Shown piece by piece: positions 1 to 14,288 of a DNA stretch of 64,000 nt (its first letter is position 1; the number at the start of each line of letters is the position of its first letter). The stretch spans positions 1,302,001 to 1,366,000 of the forward strand of contig NW_026527054.1 in the NCBI RefSeq assembly GCF_027744825.2. Reading direction: 5' to 3'. The translations under genes and the position numbers were made by a program. Below the pieces are notes generated by a model. It saw only the letters and a program-made list of their open reading frames with translations. It did not search any database and was not told the DNA's origin. Source of the DNA: Synchiropus splendidus (Eukaryota; Chordata; Actinopteri; Syngnathiformes; Callionymidae).

Positions 1-188
1 GTTTCGGAACGCCAAACATAAAAGTGTTGATAACTTTGGAAAAACACTTCAGACAGCTTAGATTTGATGTGCACCTACAAGAAAGACCCTTTCTGCTATA
101 GTGGGAGGTTAAAATTTCATGTTCTGAAGCTTTCCTGAAAAGTTATGGCACAATGCACAAAAACGCTTTTCAGCCTGAGATAAGGTGG
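1..188. repeat. Representative satellite monomer and its internal dyads
   Basis: The first monomer shows the internal symmetry shared by the array. Positions 22-28 (AAGTGTT) pair with 43-49 (AACACTT), a 7-bp stem with a 14-nt loop. Positions 80-94 form a 6-bp stem AGAAAG/CTTTCT around ACC. Positions 135-142 (CTGAAAAG) pair with 166-173 (CTTTTCAG), an 8-bp stem with a 23-nt loop. AAGCTT at 127-132 is a palindrome, extended to GAAGCTTC in copies with C at position 133. A5 tracts lie at 40-44 and 159-163. This copy has an A in place of the usual T at position 79. The dyads are seen directly; any role in chromatin is inference. Confidence 0.9.
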
Positions 189-2632
189 GTTTCGGAACGC
201 CAAACATAAAAGTGTTGATAACTTTTGAAAAACACTTCAGACAGCTTAGATTTGATGTGCAACTACTAGAAAGACCCTTTCTGCTATAGTGGGAGGTTAA
301 AATTTCATGTTCTGAAGCTTCCCTGAAAAGTTATGGCACAATGCACAAAAACGCTTTTCAGCCTGAGATAAGGTGGGTTTCGGAACGCCAAACATAAAAG
401 TGTTGATAACTTTCGAAAAACACTTCAGACAGCTTAGATTTGATGTGCACCTACTAGAAAGACCCTTTCTGCTATAGTGGGAGGTTAAAATTTCATGTTC
501 TGAAGCTTCCCTGAAAAGTTATGGCACAATGCGTAAAAACGCTTTCCAGCCTGAGATAAGGTGGGTTTCGGAACACCAAACATAAAAGTGTTGATAACTT
601 TGGAAAAACACTTCAGACAGTTTAGATTTGATGTGCAACTACTAGAAAGACCCTTTCTGCTATAGTGGGAGGTTAAAATTTCATGTTCTGAAGCTTTCCT
701 GAAAAGTTATGGCACAATGCACAAAAATGCTTTTCAGCCTGAGATAAGGTGGGTTTCGGAACGCCAAACATAAAAGTGTTGATAACTTTGGAAAAACACT
801 TCAGACAGCTTAGATTTGATGTGCAACTACTAGAAAGACCCTTTCTGCTATAGTGGGAGGTTAAAATTTCATGTTCTGAAGCTTCCCTGAAAAGTTATGG
901 CACAATGCACAAAAACGCTTTTCAGCCTGAGATAAGATGGGTTTCGGAACGCCAAACATAAAAGTGTTGATAACTTTCGAAAAACACTTCAGACAGCTTA
1001 GATTTGATGTGCACCTACTAGAAAGACCCTTTCTGCTATAGTGGGAGGTTAAAATTTCATGTTCTGAAGCTTCCCTGAAAAGTTATGGCACAATGCACAA
1101 AAACGCTTTTCAGCCTGAGATAAGGTGGGTTTCGGAACGCCAAACATAAAAGTGTTGATAACTTTGGAAAAACACTTCAGACAGTTTAGATTTGATGTCC
1201 AACTACTAGAAAGACCCTTTCTGCTATAGTGGGAGGTTAAAATTCCATGTTCTGAAGCTTCCCTGAAAAGTTATGGCACAATGCACAAAAACGCTTTTCA
1301 GCCTGAGATAAGGTGGGTTTCGGAACGCCAAACATAAAAGTGTTGATAACTTTCGAAAAACACTTCAGACAGCTTAGATTTGATGTGCACCTACTAGAAA
1401 GACCCTTTCTGCTATAGTGGGAGGTTAAAAGTTCATGTTCTGAAGCTTCCCTGAAAAGTTATGGCACAATGCGTAAAAACGCTTTTCAGCCTGAGATAAG
1501 GTGGGTTTCGGAACGCCAAACATAAAAGTGTTGATAACTTTGGAAAAACACTTCAGACAGTTTAGATTTGATGTGCAACTACTAGAAAGACCCTTTCTGC
1601 TATAGTGGGAGGTTAAAATTTCGTGTTCTGAAGCTTCCCTGAAAAGTTATGGCACAATGCACAAAAACACTTTTCAGCCTGAGATAAGGTGGGTTTCGGA
1701 ACGCCAAACATAAAAGTGTTAATAACTTTGGAAAAACACTTCAGACAGTTTAGATTTGATGTGCAACTACTAGAAAGACCCTTTCTGCTATAGTGGGAGG
1801 TTAAAATTTCATGTTCTGAAGCTTTCCTGAAAAGTTATGGCTCAATGCACAAAAACGCTTTTCAGCCTGAGATAAGGTGGGTTTCGGAACGCCAAACATA
1901 AAAGTGTTGATAACTTTGGAAAAACACTTCAGACAGCTTAGATTTGATGTGCAACTACTAGAAAGACCCTTTCTGCTATAGTGGGAGGTTAAAATTTCAT
2001 GTTCTGAAGCTTCCCTGAAAAGTTATGGCACAATGCACAAAAACGCTTTTCAGCCTGAGATAAGGTGGGTTTCGGAACGCCAAACATAAAAGTGTTGATA
2101 ACTTTCGGAAAACACTTCAGACAGCTTAGATTTGATGTGCACCTACTAGAAAGACCCTTTCTGCTATAGTGGGAGGTTAAAATTTCATGTTCTGAAGCTT
2201 CCCTGAAAAGTTATGGCACAATGCGTAAAAACGCTTTTCAGCCTGAGATAAGGTGGGTTTCGGAACGCCAAACATAAAAGTGTTGATAACTTTGGAAAAA
2301 CACTTCAGACAGTTTAGATTTGATGTGCAACTACTAGAAGGACCCTTTCTGCTATAGTGGGAGGTTAAAATTTCATGTTCTGAAGCTTCCCTGAAAAGTT
2401 ATGGCACAATGCACAAAAACGCTTTTCAGCCTGAGATAAGGTGGGTTTCGGAACGCCAAACATAAAAGTGTTAATAACTTTGGAAAAACACTTCAGACAG
2501 TTTAGATTTGATGTGCAACTACTAGAAAGACCCTTTCTGCTATAGTGGGAGGTTAAAATTTCATGTTCTGAAGCTTCCCTGAAAAGTTATGGCACAATGC
2601 ACAAAAACGCTTTTCAGCCTGAGATAAGGTGG

Positions 2633-5600
2633 GTTTCGGAACGCCAAACATAAAAGTGTTAATAACTTTGGAAAAACACTTCAGACAGTTTAGATTTGAT
2701 GTGCAACTACTAGAAAGACCCTTTCTGCTATAGTGGGAGGTTAAAATTTCATGTTCTGAAGCTTCCCTGAAAAGTTATGGCACAATGCACAAAAACGCTT
2801 TTCAGCCTGAGATAAGGTGGGTTTCGGAACGCCAAACATAAAAGTGTTGATAACTTTCGAAAAACACTTCAGACAGCTTAGATTTGATGTGCACCTACTA
2901 GAAAGACCCTTTCTGCTATAGTGGGAGGTTAAAATTTCATGTTCTGAAGCTTCCCTGAAAAGTTATGGCACAATGCGTAAAAACGCTATTCAGCCTGAGA
3001 TAAGGTGGGTTTCGGAACGCCAAACATAAAACTGTTGATAACTTTGGAAAAACACTTCAGACAGTTTAGATTTGATGTGCACCTACTAGAAAGACCCTTT
3101 CTGCTATAGTGGGACGTTAAAATTTCATGTTCTGAAGCTTCCCTGAAAAGTTATGGCACAATGCACAAAAACGCTTTTCAGCCTGAGATAAGGTGGGTTT
3201 CGGAACGCCAAACATAAAAGTGTTAATAACGTTGGAAAAACACTTCAGACAGTTTATATTTGATGTGCAACTACTAGAAAGACCCTTTCTGCTATAGTGG
3301 GAGGTTAAAATTTCATGTTCTGAAGCTTCCCTGAAAAGTTATGGCACAATGCACAAAAACGCTTTTGAGCCTGAGATAAGGTGGGTTTCGGAACGCCAAA
3401 CATAAAAGTGTTAATAACTTTGGAAAAACACTTCAGACAGTTTAGATTTGATGTGCAACTACTAGAAAGACCCTTTCTGCTATAGTGGGAGGTTAAAATT
3501 TCATGTTCTGAAGCTTCCCTGAAAAGTTATGGCACAATGCACAAAAACGCTTTTCAGCCTGAGATAAGGTGGGTTTCGGAACGCCAAACATAAAAGTGTT
3601 AATAACTTTGGAAAAACACTTCAGACAGTTTAGATTTGATGTGCAACTACTAGAAAGACCCTTTCTGCTTTAGTGGGAGGTTAAAATTTCATGTTCTGAA
3701 GCTTCCCTGAAAAGTTATGGCACAATGCACAAAAACGCTTTTCAGCCTGAGATAAGGTGGGTTTCGGAACGCCAAACATAAAAGTGTTGATAACTTTCGA
3801 AAAACACTTCAGAGAGCTTAGATTTGATGTGCACCTACTAGAAAGACCCTTTCTGCTATAGTGGGAGGTTAAAATTTCATGTTCTGAAGCTTCCCTGAAA
3901 AGTTATGGCACAATGCGTAAAAACGCTTTTCAGCCTGAGATAAGGTGGGTTTCGGAACGCCAAACATAAAAGTGTTGATAACTTTGGAAAAACACTTCAG
4001 ACAGTTTAGATTTGATGTGCAACTACTAGAAAGACCTTTTCTGCTATAGTGGGAGGTTAAAATTTCATGTTCTGAAGCTTCCCTGAAAAGTTATGGCACA
4101 ATGCACAAAAACGCTTTTCAGCCTGAGATAAGGTGGGTTTCGGAACGCCAAACATAAATGTGTTGATAACTTTCGAAACACACTTCAGACAGCTTAGATT
4201 TGATGTGCACCTACTAGAAAGACCCTTTCTGCTATAGTGGGAGGTTAAAATTTCATGTTCTGAAGATTCCCTGAAAAGTTATGGCACAATGCGTAAAAAC
4301 GTTTTTCAGCCTGAGATAAGGTGGGTTTCGGAACGCCAAACATAAAAGTGTTGATAACTTTGGAAAAACACTTCAGACAGTTTAGATTTGATGTGCAACT
4401 ACTAGAAAGACCCTTTCTGCTATAGTGGGAGGTTAAAATTTCATGTTCTGAAGCTTCCCTGAAAAGTTATGGCACAATGCACAAAAACGCTTTTCAGCCT
4501 GAGATAAGGTGGGTTTCGGAACGCCAAACATAAAAGTGTTAATAACTTTGGAAAAACACTTCAGACAGTTTAGATTTGATGTGCAACTACTAGAAAGACC
4601 CTTTCTGCTATAGTGGGAGGTTAAAATTTCATGTTCTGAAGCTTCCCTGAAAAGTTATGGCACAATGCACAAAAACGCTTTTCAGCCTGAGATAAGGTGG
4701 GTTTCGGAACGCCAAACATGAAAGTGTTGATAACTTTCGAAAAACACTTCAGACAGCTTAGATTTGATGTGCACCTACTAGAAAGACCCTTTCTGCTATA
4801 GTGGGAGGTTAAAATTTCATGTTCTGAAGCTTCCCTGAAAAGTTATGGCACAATGCGTAAAAACGCTTTTCAGCCTGAGATAAGGTGGGTTTCGGAACGC
4901 CAAACATAAAAGTGTTGATAACTTTGGAAAAACACTTCAGACAGTTTAGATTTGATGTGCAACTACTAGAAAGACCCTTTCTGCTATAGTGGGAGGTTAA
5001 AATTTCATGTTCTGAAGCTTCCCTGAAAAGTTATGGCACAATGCACAAAAACGCTTTTCAGCCTGAGATAAGGTGGGTTTCGGAACGCCAAACATAAAAG
5101 TGTTAATAACTTTGGCAAAACACTTCAGACAGTTTAGATTTGATGTGCAACTACTAGAAAGACCCTTTCTGCTATAGTGGGAGGTTAAAATTTCATGTTC
5201 TGAAGCTTCCCTGAAAAGTTATGGCACAATGCACAAAAACGCATTTCAGCCTGAGATAAGGTGGGTTTCGGAACGCCAAACATAAAAGTGTTAATAACTT
5301 TGGAAAAACACTTCAGACAGTTTAGATTTGATGTGCAACTACTAGAAAGACCCTTTCTGCTATAGTGGGAGGTTAAAATTTCATGTTCTGAAGCTTCCCT
5401 GAAAAGTTATGGCACAATGCACAAAAACGCTTTTCAGCCTGAGATAAGGTGGGTTTCGGAACGCCAAACATAAAAGTGTTAATAACTTTGGAAAAATGCT
5501 TCAGACAGTTTAGATTTGATGTGCAACTACTAGAAAGACCCTTTCTGCTATAGTGGGAGGTTAAAATTTCATGTTCTGAAGCTTCCCTGAAAAGTTATGG

Positions 5601-6016
5601 CACAATGCACAAAAACGCTTTTCAGCCTGAGATAAGGTGGGTTTCGGAACGCCAAACATAAAAGTGTTGATAACTTTCGAAAAACACTTCAGACAGCTTA
5701 GATTTGATGTGCACCTACTAGAAAGACCCTTTCTGCTATAGTGGGAGGTTCAAATTTCATGTTCTGAAGCTTCCCTGAAAAGTTATGGCACAATGCGTAA
5801 AAACGCTTTTCAGCCTGAGATAAGGTGGGTTTCGGAACGCCAAACATAAAAGTGTTGATAACTTTGGAAAAACACTTCAGACAGTTTAGATTTGATGTGC
5901 AACTACTAGAAAGACCCTTTCTGCTATAGTGGGAGGTTAAAATTTCATGTTCTGAAGCTTCCCTGAAAAGTTATGGCACAATGCACAAAAACGCTTTTCA
6001 GCCTGAGATAAGGTGG
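2633..6016. repeat. Higher-order duplication, copy 1 (offset 31 monomers)
   Basis: Eighteen consecutive monomers share rare private variants, in the same order, with 8461-11844, offset by 5,828 bp (31 x 188). Shared markers include CTATT for CTTTT at 2986/8814, AACGTTGG at about 3230/9058, GCTTTAG for GCTATAG at 3667/9495, GACCTTTT at 4033/9861, GAAACACAC at about 4176/10004 and TGGCAAAA at 5113/10941. The match fades at both ends, where monomer types differ. I infer a segmental duplication within the array by unequal exchange or amplification. Confidence 0.85.
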
Positions 6017-8460
6017 GTTTCGGAACGCCAAACATAAAAGTGTTAATAACTTTGGAAAAACACTTCAGACAGTTTATATTTGATGTGCAACTACTAGAAA
6101 GACCCTTTCTGCTATAGTGGGAGGTTAAAATTTCATGTTCTGAAGCTTCCCTGAAAAGTTATGGCACAATGCACAAAACCGCTTTTCAGCCTGAGATAAG
6201 GTGGGTTTCGGAACGCCAAACATAAAAGTGTTAATAACTTTGGAAAAACACTTCAGACAGTTTAGATTTGATGTGCAACTACTAGAAACACCCTTTCTGC
6301 TATAGTGGGAGGTTAAAATTTCATGTTCTGAAGCTTTCCTGAAAAGTTATGGCACAATGCACAAAAACGCTTTTCAGCCTGAGATAAGGTGGGTTTCGGA
6401 ACGCCAAACATAAAAGTGTTGATAACTATCGAAAAACACTTCAGAGAGCTTAGATTTGATGTCCAACTACTAGAAAGACCCTTTCTGCTATAGTGGGAGG
6501 TTAAAATTTCATGTTCTGAAGCTTTCCTGAAAAGTTATGGCACAATGCACAAAAACGCTTTTCAGCCTGAGATAAGGTGGGTTTCGGAACGCCAAACATA
6601 AAAGTGTTGATAACTTTGGAAAAACACTTCAGACAGCTTAGATTTGATGTGCAACTACTAGAAAGACCCTTTCTGCTATAGTGGGAGGTTAAAAATTCAT
6701 GTTCTGAAGCTTCCCTGAAAAGTTATGGCACAATGCACAAAAACGCTTTTCAGCCTGAGATAAGGTGGGTTTCGGAACGCCAAACATAAAAGTGTTGATA
6801 ACTTTGGAAAAACACTTCAGACAGTTTAGATTTGATGTGCAACTACTAGAAAGACCCTTTCTGCTATAGTGGGAGGTTAAAATTTCATGTTCTGAAGCTT
6901 CCCTGAAAAGTTATGGCACAATGCACAAAAACGCTTTTCAGCCTGAGATAAGGTGGGTTTCGGAACGCCAAACATAAAAGTGTTAATAACTTTGGAAAAA
7001 CACTTCAGACAGTTTAGATTTGAGGTGCAACTACTAGAAAGACCCTTTCTGCTATAGTGGGAGGTTAAAATTTCATGTTCTGAAGCTTCCCTGAAAAGTT
7101 ATGGCACAATGCACAAAAACGCTTTTCAGCCTGAGATAAGGTGGGTTTCGGAACGCCAAACATAAAAGTGTTGATAACTTTCGAAAAACACTTCAGAGAG
7201 CTTAGATTTGATGTGCACCTACTAGAAAGACCCTTTCTGCTATAGTGGGAGGTTAAAATTTCATGTTCTGAAGCTTCCCTGAAAAGTTATGGCACAATGC
7301 GTAAAAACGCTTTTCAGCCTGAGATAAGGTGGGTTTCGGAACGCCAAACATAAAAGTGTTGATAACTTTGGAAAAACACTTCAGACAGTTTAGATTTGAT
7401 GTGCAACTACTAGAAAGACCCTTTCTGCTATAGTGGGAGGTTAAAATTTCACGTTCTGAAGCTTCCCTGAAAAGTTATGGCACAATGCACAAAAACGCTT
7501 TTCCGCCTGAGATAAGGTGGGTTTCGGAACGCCAAACATAAAAGTGTTGATAACTTTCGAAAAACACTTCAGACAGCTTAGATTTGATGTGCACCTACTA
7601 GAAAGACCCTTTCTGCTATAGTGGGAGGTTAAAATTTCATGTTCTGAAGCTTCCCTGAAAAGTAATGGCACAATGCGTAAAAACGCCTTTCAGCCTGAGA
7701 TAAGGTGGGTTTCGGAACGCCAAACATAAAAGTGTTGATAACTTTGCAAAAACACTTCAGACAGTTTAGATTTGATGTGCAACTACTAGAAAGACCCTTT
7801 CTGCTATAGTGGGAGGTTAAAATTTCATGTTCTGAAGCTTCCCTGAAAAGTTATGGCACAATGCACAAAAACGCTTTTCAGCCTGAGATAAGGTGGGTTT
7901 CGGAACGCCAAACATAAAAGTGTTAATAACTTTGGAAAAACACTTCAGACAGTTTAGATTTGATGTGCAACTACTAGAAAGACCCTTTCTGCTATAGTGG
8001 GAGGTTAAAATTTCATGTTCTGAAGCTTCCCTGAAAAGTTATGGCACAATGCACAAAAACGCTTTTCAGCCTGAGATAAGGTGGGTTTCGGAACGCCAAA
8101 CATAAAAGTGTTGATAACTTTCGAAAAACACTTCAGACAGCTTATATTTGATGTGCACCTACTAGAAAGACCATTTCTGCTATAGTGGGAGGTTAAAATT
8201 TCATGTTCTGAAGCTTCCCTGAAAAGTTATGGCACAATGCGTAAAAACGCTTTTCAGCCTGAGATAAGGTGGGTGTCGGAACGCCAAACATAAAAGTGTT
8301 GATAACTTTGGAAAAACACTTCAGACAGTTTAGATTTGATGTGCAACTACTAGAAAGACCCTTTCTGCTATAGTGGGAGGTTAAAATTTCATGTTCTGAA
8401 GCTTCCCTGAAAAGTTATGGCACAATGCACAAAAACGCTTTTCAGCCTGAGATAAGGTGG

Positions 8461-11400
8461 GTTTCGGAACGCCAAACATAAAAGTGTTAATAACTTTGGA
8501 AAAACACTTCAGACAGTTTAGATTTGATGTGCAACTACTAGAAAGACCCTTTCTGCTATAGTGGGAGGTTAAAATTTCATGTTCTGAAGCTTCCCTGAAA
8601 AGTTATGGCACAATGCACAAAAACGCTTTTCAGCCTGAGATAAGGTGGGTTTCGGAACGCCAAACATAAAAGTGTTGATAACTTTCGAAAAACACTTCAG
8701 ACAGCTTAGATTTGATGTGCACCTACTAGAAAGACCCTTTCTGCTATAGTGGGAGGTTAAAATTTCATGTTCTGAAGCTTCCCTGAAAAGTTATGGCACA
8801 ATGCGTAAAAACGCTATTCAGCCTGAGATAAGGTGGGTTTCGGAACGCCAAACATAAAAGTGTTGATAACTTTGGAAAAACACTTCAGACAGTTTAGATT
8901 TGATGTGCACCTACTAGAAAGACCCTTTCTGCTATAGTGGGAGGTTAAAATTTCATGTTCTGAAGCTTCCCTGAAAAGTTATGGCACAATGCACAAAAAC
9001 GCTTTTCAGCCTGAGATAAGGTGGGTTTCGGAACGCCAAACATAAAAGTGTTAATAACGTTGGAAAAACACTTCAGACAGTTTATATTTGATGTGCAACT
9101 ACTAGAAAGACCCTTTCTGCTATAGTGGGAGGTTAAAATTTCATGTTCTGAAGCTTCCCTGAAAAGTTATGGCACAATGCACAAAAACGCTTTTCAGCCT
9201 GAGATAAGGTGGGTTTCGGAACGCCAAACATAAAAGTGTTAATAACTTTGGAAAAACACTTCAGACAGTTTAGATTTGATGTGCAACTACTAGAAAGACC
9301 CTTTCTGCTATAGTGGGAGGTTAAAATTTCATGTTCTGAAGCTTCCCTGAAAAGTTATGGCACAATGCACAAAAACGCTTTTCAGCCTGAGATAAGGTGG
9401 GTTTCGGAACGCCAAACATAAAAGTGTTAATAACTTTGGAAAAACACTTCAGACAGTTTAGATTTGATGTGCAACTACTAGAAAGACCCTTTCTGCTTTA
9501 GTGGGAGGTTAAAATTTCATGTTCTGAAGCTTCCCTGAAAAGTTATGGCACAATTCACAAAAACGCTTTTCAGCCTGAGATAAGGTGGGTTTCGGAACGC
9601 CAAACATAAAAGTGTTGATAACTTTCGAAAAACACTTCAGAGAGCTTAGATTTGATGTGCACCTACTAGAAAGACCCTTTCTGCTATAGTGGGAGGTTAA
9701 AATTTCATGTTCTGAAGCTTCCCTGAAAAGTTATGGCACAATGCGTAAAAACGCTTTTCAGCCTGAGATAAGGTGGGTTTCGGAACGCCAAACATAAAAG
9801 TGTTGATAACTTTGGAAAAACACTTCAGACAGTTTAGATTTGATGTGCAACTACTAGAAAGACCTTTTCTGCTATAGTGGGAGGTTAAAATTTCATGTTC
9901 TGAAGCTTCCCTGAAAAGTTATGGCACAATGCACAAAAACGCTTTTCAGCCTGAGATAAGGTGGGTTTCGGAACGCCAAACATAAAAGTGTTGATAACTT
10001 TCGAAACACACTTCAGACAGCTTAGATTTGATGTGCACCTACTAGAAAGACCCTTTCTGCTATAGTGGGAGGTTAAAATTTCATGTTCTGAAGCTTCCCT
10101 GAAAAGTTATGGCACAATGCGTAAAAACGCTTTTCAGCCTGAGATAAGGTGGGTTTCGGAACGCCAAACATAAAAGTGTTGATAACTTTGGAAAAACACT
10201 TCAGACAGTTTAGATTTGATGTGCAACTACTAGAAAGACCCTTTCTGCTATAGTGGGAGGTTAAAATTTCATGTTCTGAAGCTTCCCTGAAAAGTTATGG
10301 CACAATGCACAAAAACGCTTTTCAGCCTGAGATAAGGTGGGTTTCGGAACGCCAAACATAAAAGTGTTAATAACTTTGGAAAAACACTTCAGACAGTTTA
10401 GATTTGATGTGCAACTACTAGAAAGACCCTTTCTGCTATAGTGGGAGTTTAAAATTTCATGTTCTGAAGCTTCCCTGAAAAGTTATGGCACAATGCACAA
10501 AAACGCTTTTCAGCCTGAGATAAGGTGGGTTTCGGAACGCCAAACATAAAAGTGTTGATAACTTTCGAAAAACACTTCAGACAGCTTAGATTTGATGTGC
10601 ACCTACTAGAAAGACCCTTTCTGCTATAGTGGGAGGTTAAAATTTCATGTTCTGAAGCTTCCCTGAAAAGTTATGGCACAATGCGTAAAAACGCTTTTCA
10701 GCCTGAGATAAGGTGGGTTTCGGAACGCCAAACATAAAAGTGTTGATAACTTTGGAAAAACACTTCAGACAGTTTAGATTTGATGTGCAACTACTAGAAA
10801 GACCCTTTCTGCTATAGTGGGAGGTTAAAATTTCATGTTCTGAAGCTTCCCTGAAAAGTTATGGCACAATGCACAAAAACGCTTTTCAGCCTGAGATAAG
10901 GTGGGTTTCGGAACGCCAAACATAAAAGTGTTAATAACTTTGGCAAAACACTTCAGACAGTTTAGATTTGATGTGCAACTACTAGAAAGACCCTTTCTGC
11001 TATAGTGGGAGGTTAAAATTTCATGTTCTGAAGCTTCCCTGAAAAGTTATGGCACAATGCACAAAAACGCTTTTCAGCCTGAGATAAGGTGGGTTTCGGA
11101 ACGCCAAACATAAAAGTGTTAATAACTTTGGAAAAACACTTCAGACAGTTTAGATTTGATGTGCAACTACTAGAAAGACCCTTTCTGCTATAGTGGGAGG
11201 TTAAAATTTCATGTTCTGAAGCTTCCCTGAAAAGTTATGGCACAATGCACAAAAACGCTTTTCAGCCTGAGATAAGGTGGGTTTCGGAACGCCAAACATA
11301 AAAGTGTTAATAACTTTGGAAAAACGCTTCAGACAGTTTAGATTTGATGTGCAACTACTAGAAAGACCCTTTCTGCTATAGTGGGAGGTTAAAATTTCAT

Positions 11401-11844
11401 GTTCTGAAGCTTCCCTGAAAAGTTATGGCACAATGCACAAAAACGCTTTTCAGCCTGAGATAAGGTGGGTTTCGGAACGCCAAACATAAAAGTGTTGATA
11501 ACTTTCGAAAAACACTTCAGACAGCTTAGATTTGATGTGCACCTACTAGAAAGACCCTTTCTGCTATAGTGGGAGGTTAAAATTTCATGTTCTGAAGCTT
11601 CCCTGAAAAGTTATGGCACAATGCGTAAAAACGCTTTTCAGCCTGAGATAAGGTGGGTTTCGGAACGCCAAACATAAAAGTGTTGATAACTTTGGAAAAA
11701 CACTTCAGACAGTTTAGATTTGATGTGCAACTACTAGAAAGACCCTTTCTGCTATAGTGGGAGGTTAAAATTTCATGTTCTGAAGCTTTCCTGAAAAGTT
11801 ATGGCACAATGCACAAAAACGCTTTTCAGCCTGAGATAAGGTGG
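8461..11844. repeat. Higher-order duplication, copy 2 (offset 31 monomers)
   Basis: This is the partner of 2633-6016. The order of monomer types and the private markers are retained, with few differences: for example GAAAAATGCTTC at about 5491 is GAAAAACGCTTC at about 11319, and ACATAAATG at about 4152 is ACATAAAAG here. After about 11657 the two copies stop agreeing: position 133 is T here against C in copy 1, and the following monomers are of different types. Confidence 0.85.
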
Positions 11845-14288
11845 GTTTCGGAACGCCAAACATAAAAGTGTTGATAACTTTGGAAAAACACTTCAGACAG
11901 CTTAGATTTGATGTGCAACTACTAGAAAGACCCTTTCTGCTATAGTAGGAGGTTAAAATTTCATGTTCTGAAGCTTCCCTGAAAAGTTATGGCACAATGC
12001 ACAAAAACGCTTTTCAGCCTGAGATAAGGTGGGTTTCGGAACGCCAAACATAAAAGTGTTGATAACTTTGGAAAAACACTTCAGACAGTTTAGATTTGAT
12101 GTGCAACTACTAGAAAGACCCTTTCTGCTATAGTGGGAGGTTAAAATTTCATGTTCTGAAGCTTCCCTGAAAAGTTCTGGCACAATGCACAAAAACGCTT
12201 TTCAGCCTGAGATATGGTGGGTTTCGGAACGCCAAACATAAAAGTGTTAATAACTTTGGAAAAACACTTCAGACAGTTTAGATTTGATGTGCAACTACTA
12301 GAAAGACCCTTTCTGCTATAGTGGGAGGTTAAAATTTCATGTTCTGAAGCTTCCCTGAAAAGTTATGGCACAATGCACAAAAACGCTTTTCAGCCTGAGA
12401 TAAGGTGGGTTTCGGAACGCCAAACCTAAAAGTGTTGATAACTTTCGAAAAACACTTCAGAGAGCTTAGATTTGATGTGCACCTACTAGAAAGACCCTTT
12501 CTGCTATAGTGGGAGGTTAAAATTTCATGTTCTGAAGCTTCCCTGAAAAGTTATGGCACAATGCGTAAAAACGCTTTTCAGCCTGAGATAAGGTGGGTTT
12601 CGGAACGCCAAACATAAAGGTGTTAATAACTTTGGAAAAACACTTCAGACAGTTTAGATTTGATGTGCAACTACTAGAAAGACCCTTTCTGCTATAGTGG
12701 GAGGTTAAAATTTCATGTTCTGAAGCTTCCCTGAAAAGTTATGGCACAATGCACAAAAACGCTTTTCAGCCTGAGATAAGGTGGGTTTCGGAACGCCAAA
12801 CATAAAAGTGTTAATAACTTTGGAAAAACACTTCAGACAGTTTAGATTTGATGTGCAACTACTAGAAAGACCCTTTCTGCTATAGTGGGAGGTTAAAATT
12901 TCATGTTCTGAAGCTTCCCTGAAAAGTTATGGCACAATGCACAAAAACGCTTTTCAGCCTGAGATAAGGTGGGTTTCGGAACGCCAAACATAAAAGTGTT
13001 GATAACTTTTGAAAAACACTTCAGAGAGCTTAGATTTGATGTGCACCTACTAGAAAGACCCTTTCTGCTATAGTGGGAGGTTAAAATTTCATGTTCTGAA
13101 GCTTCCCTGAAAAGTTATGGCACAATGCACAAAAACGCTTTTCAGCCTGAGATAAGGTGGGTTTCGGAACGCCAAACATAAAGGTGTTAATAACTTTTGA
13201 AAAACACTTCAGACAGTTTAGATTTGATGTGCAACTACTAGAAAGACCCTTTCTGCTATAGTGGGAGGTTAAAATTTCATGTTCTGAAGCTTCCCTGAAA
13301 AGTTATGGCACAATGCACAAAAACGCTTTTCAGCCTGAGATAAGGTGGGTTTCGGAACGCCAAACATAAAAGTGTTAATAACTTTGGAAAAACACTTCAG
13401 ACAGTTTAGATTTGATGTGCAACTACTAGAAAGACCCTTTCTGCTATAGTGGGAGGTTAAAATTTCATGTTCTGAAGCTTCCCTGAAAAGTTATGGCACA
13501 ATGCACAAAAACGCTTTTCAGCCTGAGATAAGGTGGGTTTCGGAACGCCAAACATAAAAGTGTTGATAACTTTCGAAAAACACTTCAGAGAGCTTAGATT
13601 TGATGTGCACCTACTAGAAAGACCCTTTCTGCTATAGTGGGAGGTTAAAATTTCATGTTCTGAAGCTTCCCTGAAAAGTTATGGCACAATGCGTAAAAAC
13701 GCTTTTCAGCCTGAGATAAGGTGGGTTTCGGAACGCCAAACATAAAAGTGTTGATAACTTTGGAAAAACACTTCAGACAGTTTAGATTTGATGTGCAACT
13801 ACTAGAAAGACCCTTTCTGCTATAGTGGGAGGTTAAAATTTCATGTTCTGAAGCTTCCCTGAAAAGTTATGGCACAATGCACAAAAACGCTTTTCAGCCT
13901 GAGATAAGGTGGGTTTCGGAACGCCAAACATAAAAGTGTTGATAACTTTCGAAAAACACTTCAGACAGCTTAGATTTGATGTGCACCTACTAGAAAGACC
14001 CTTTCTGCTATAGTGGGAGGTTAAAATTTCATGTTCTGAAGCTTCCCTGAAAAGTTATGGCACAATGCGTAAAAACGCTTTTCAGCCTAAGATAAGGTGG
14101 GTTTCGGAACGCCAAACATAAAAGTGTTGATAACTTTGGAAAAACACTTCAGACATTTTAGATTTGATGTGCAACTACTAGAAAGACCCTTTCTGCTATA
14201 GTGGGAGGTTAAAATTTCATGTTCTGAAGCTTCCCTGAAAAGTTATGGCACAATGCACAAAAACGCTTTTCAGCCTGAGATAAGGTGG

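Noticed and set aside
30..60. CENP-B box in monomers with CTTTCGAAAAACAC
   Set aside because: TTCG and one A match the core, but the required CGGG is CTTC (about 6 of 9 core bases). Only one monomer subtype has it.
90..205. RNA polymerase III A and B boxes (GCTATAGTGGG and TTTCGGAAC)
   Set aside because: Matches to the consensus are poor and the spacing is far from that of tRNA-derived promoters. There is no sign of a SINE structure or tail.
7441..7671. Reverse-strand ORF of 76 codons in the satellite
   Set aside because: It exists only because substitutions removed stops in neighbouring monomers. The 188-bp length shifts frame in every copy and no family is recognisable.
11953..12192. Reverse-strand ORF of 79 codons, with near-identical ones at 34888-35127 and 57188-57427
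   Set aside because: All three sit at the same monomer phase and depend on the same kind of chance change (loss of the stop by TTATGG becoming TTCTGG or TTGTGG). They are satellite by-products; their similarity reflects the repeat, not selection on a protein.
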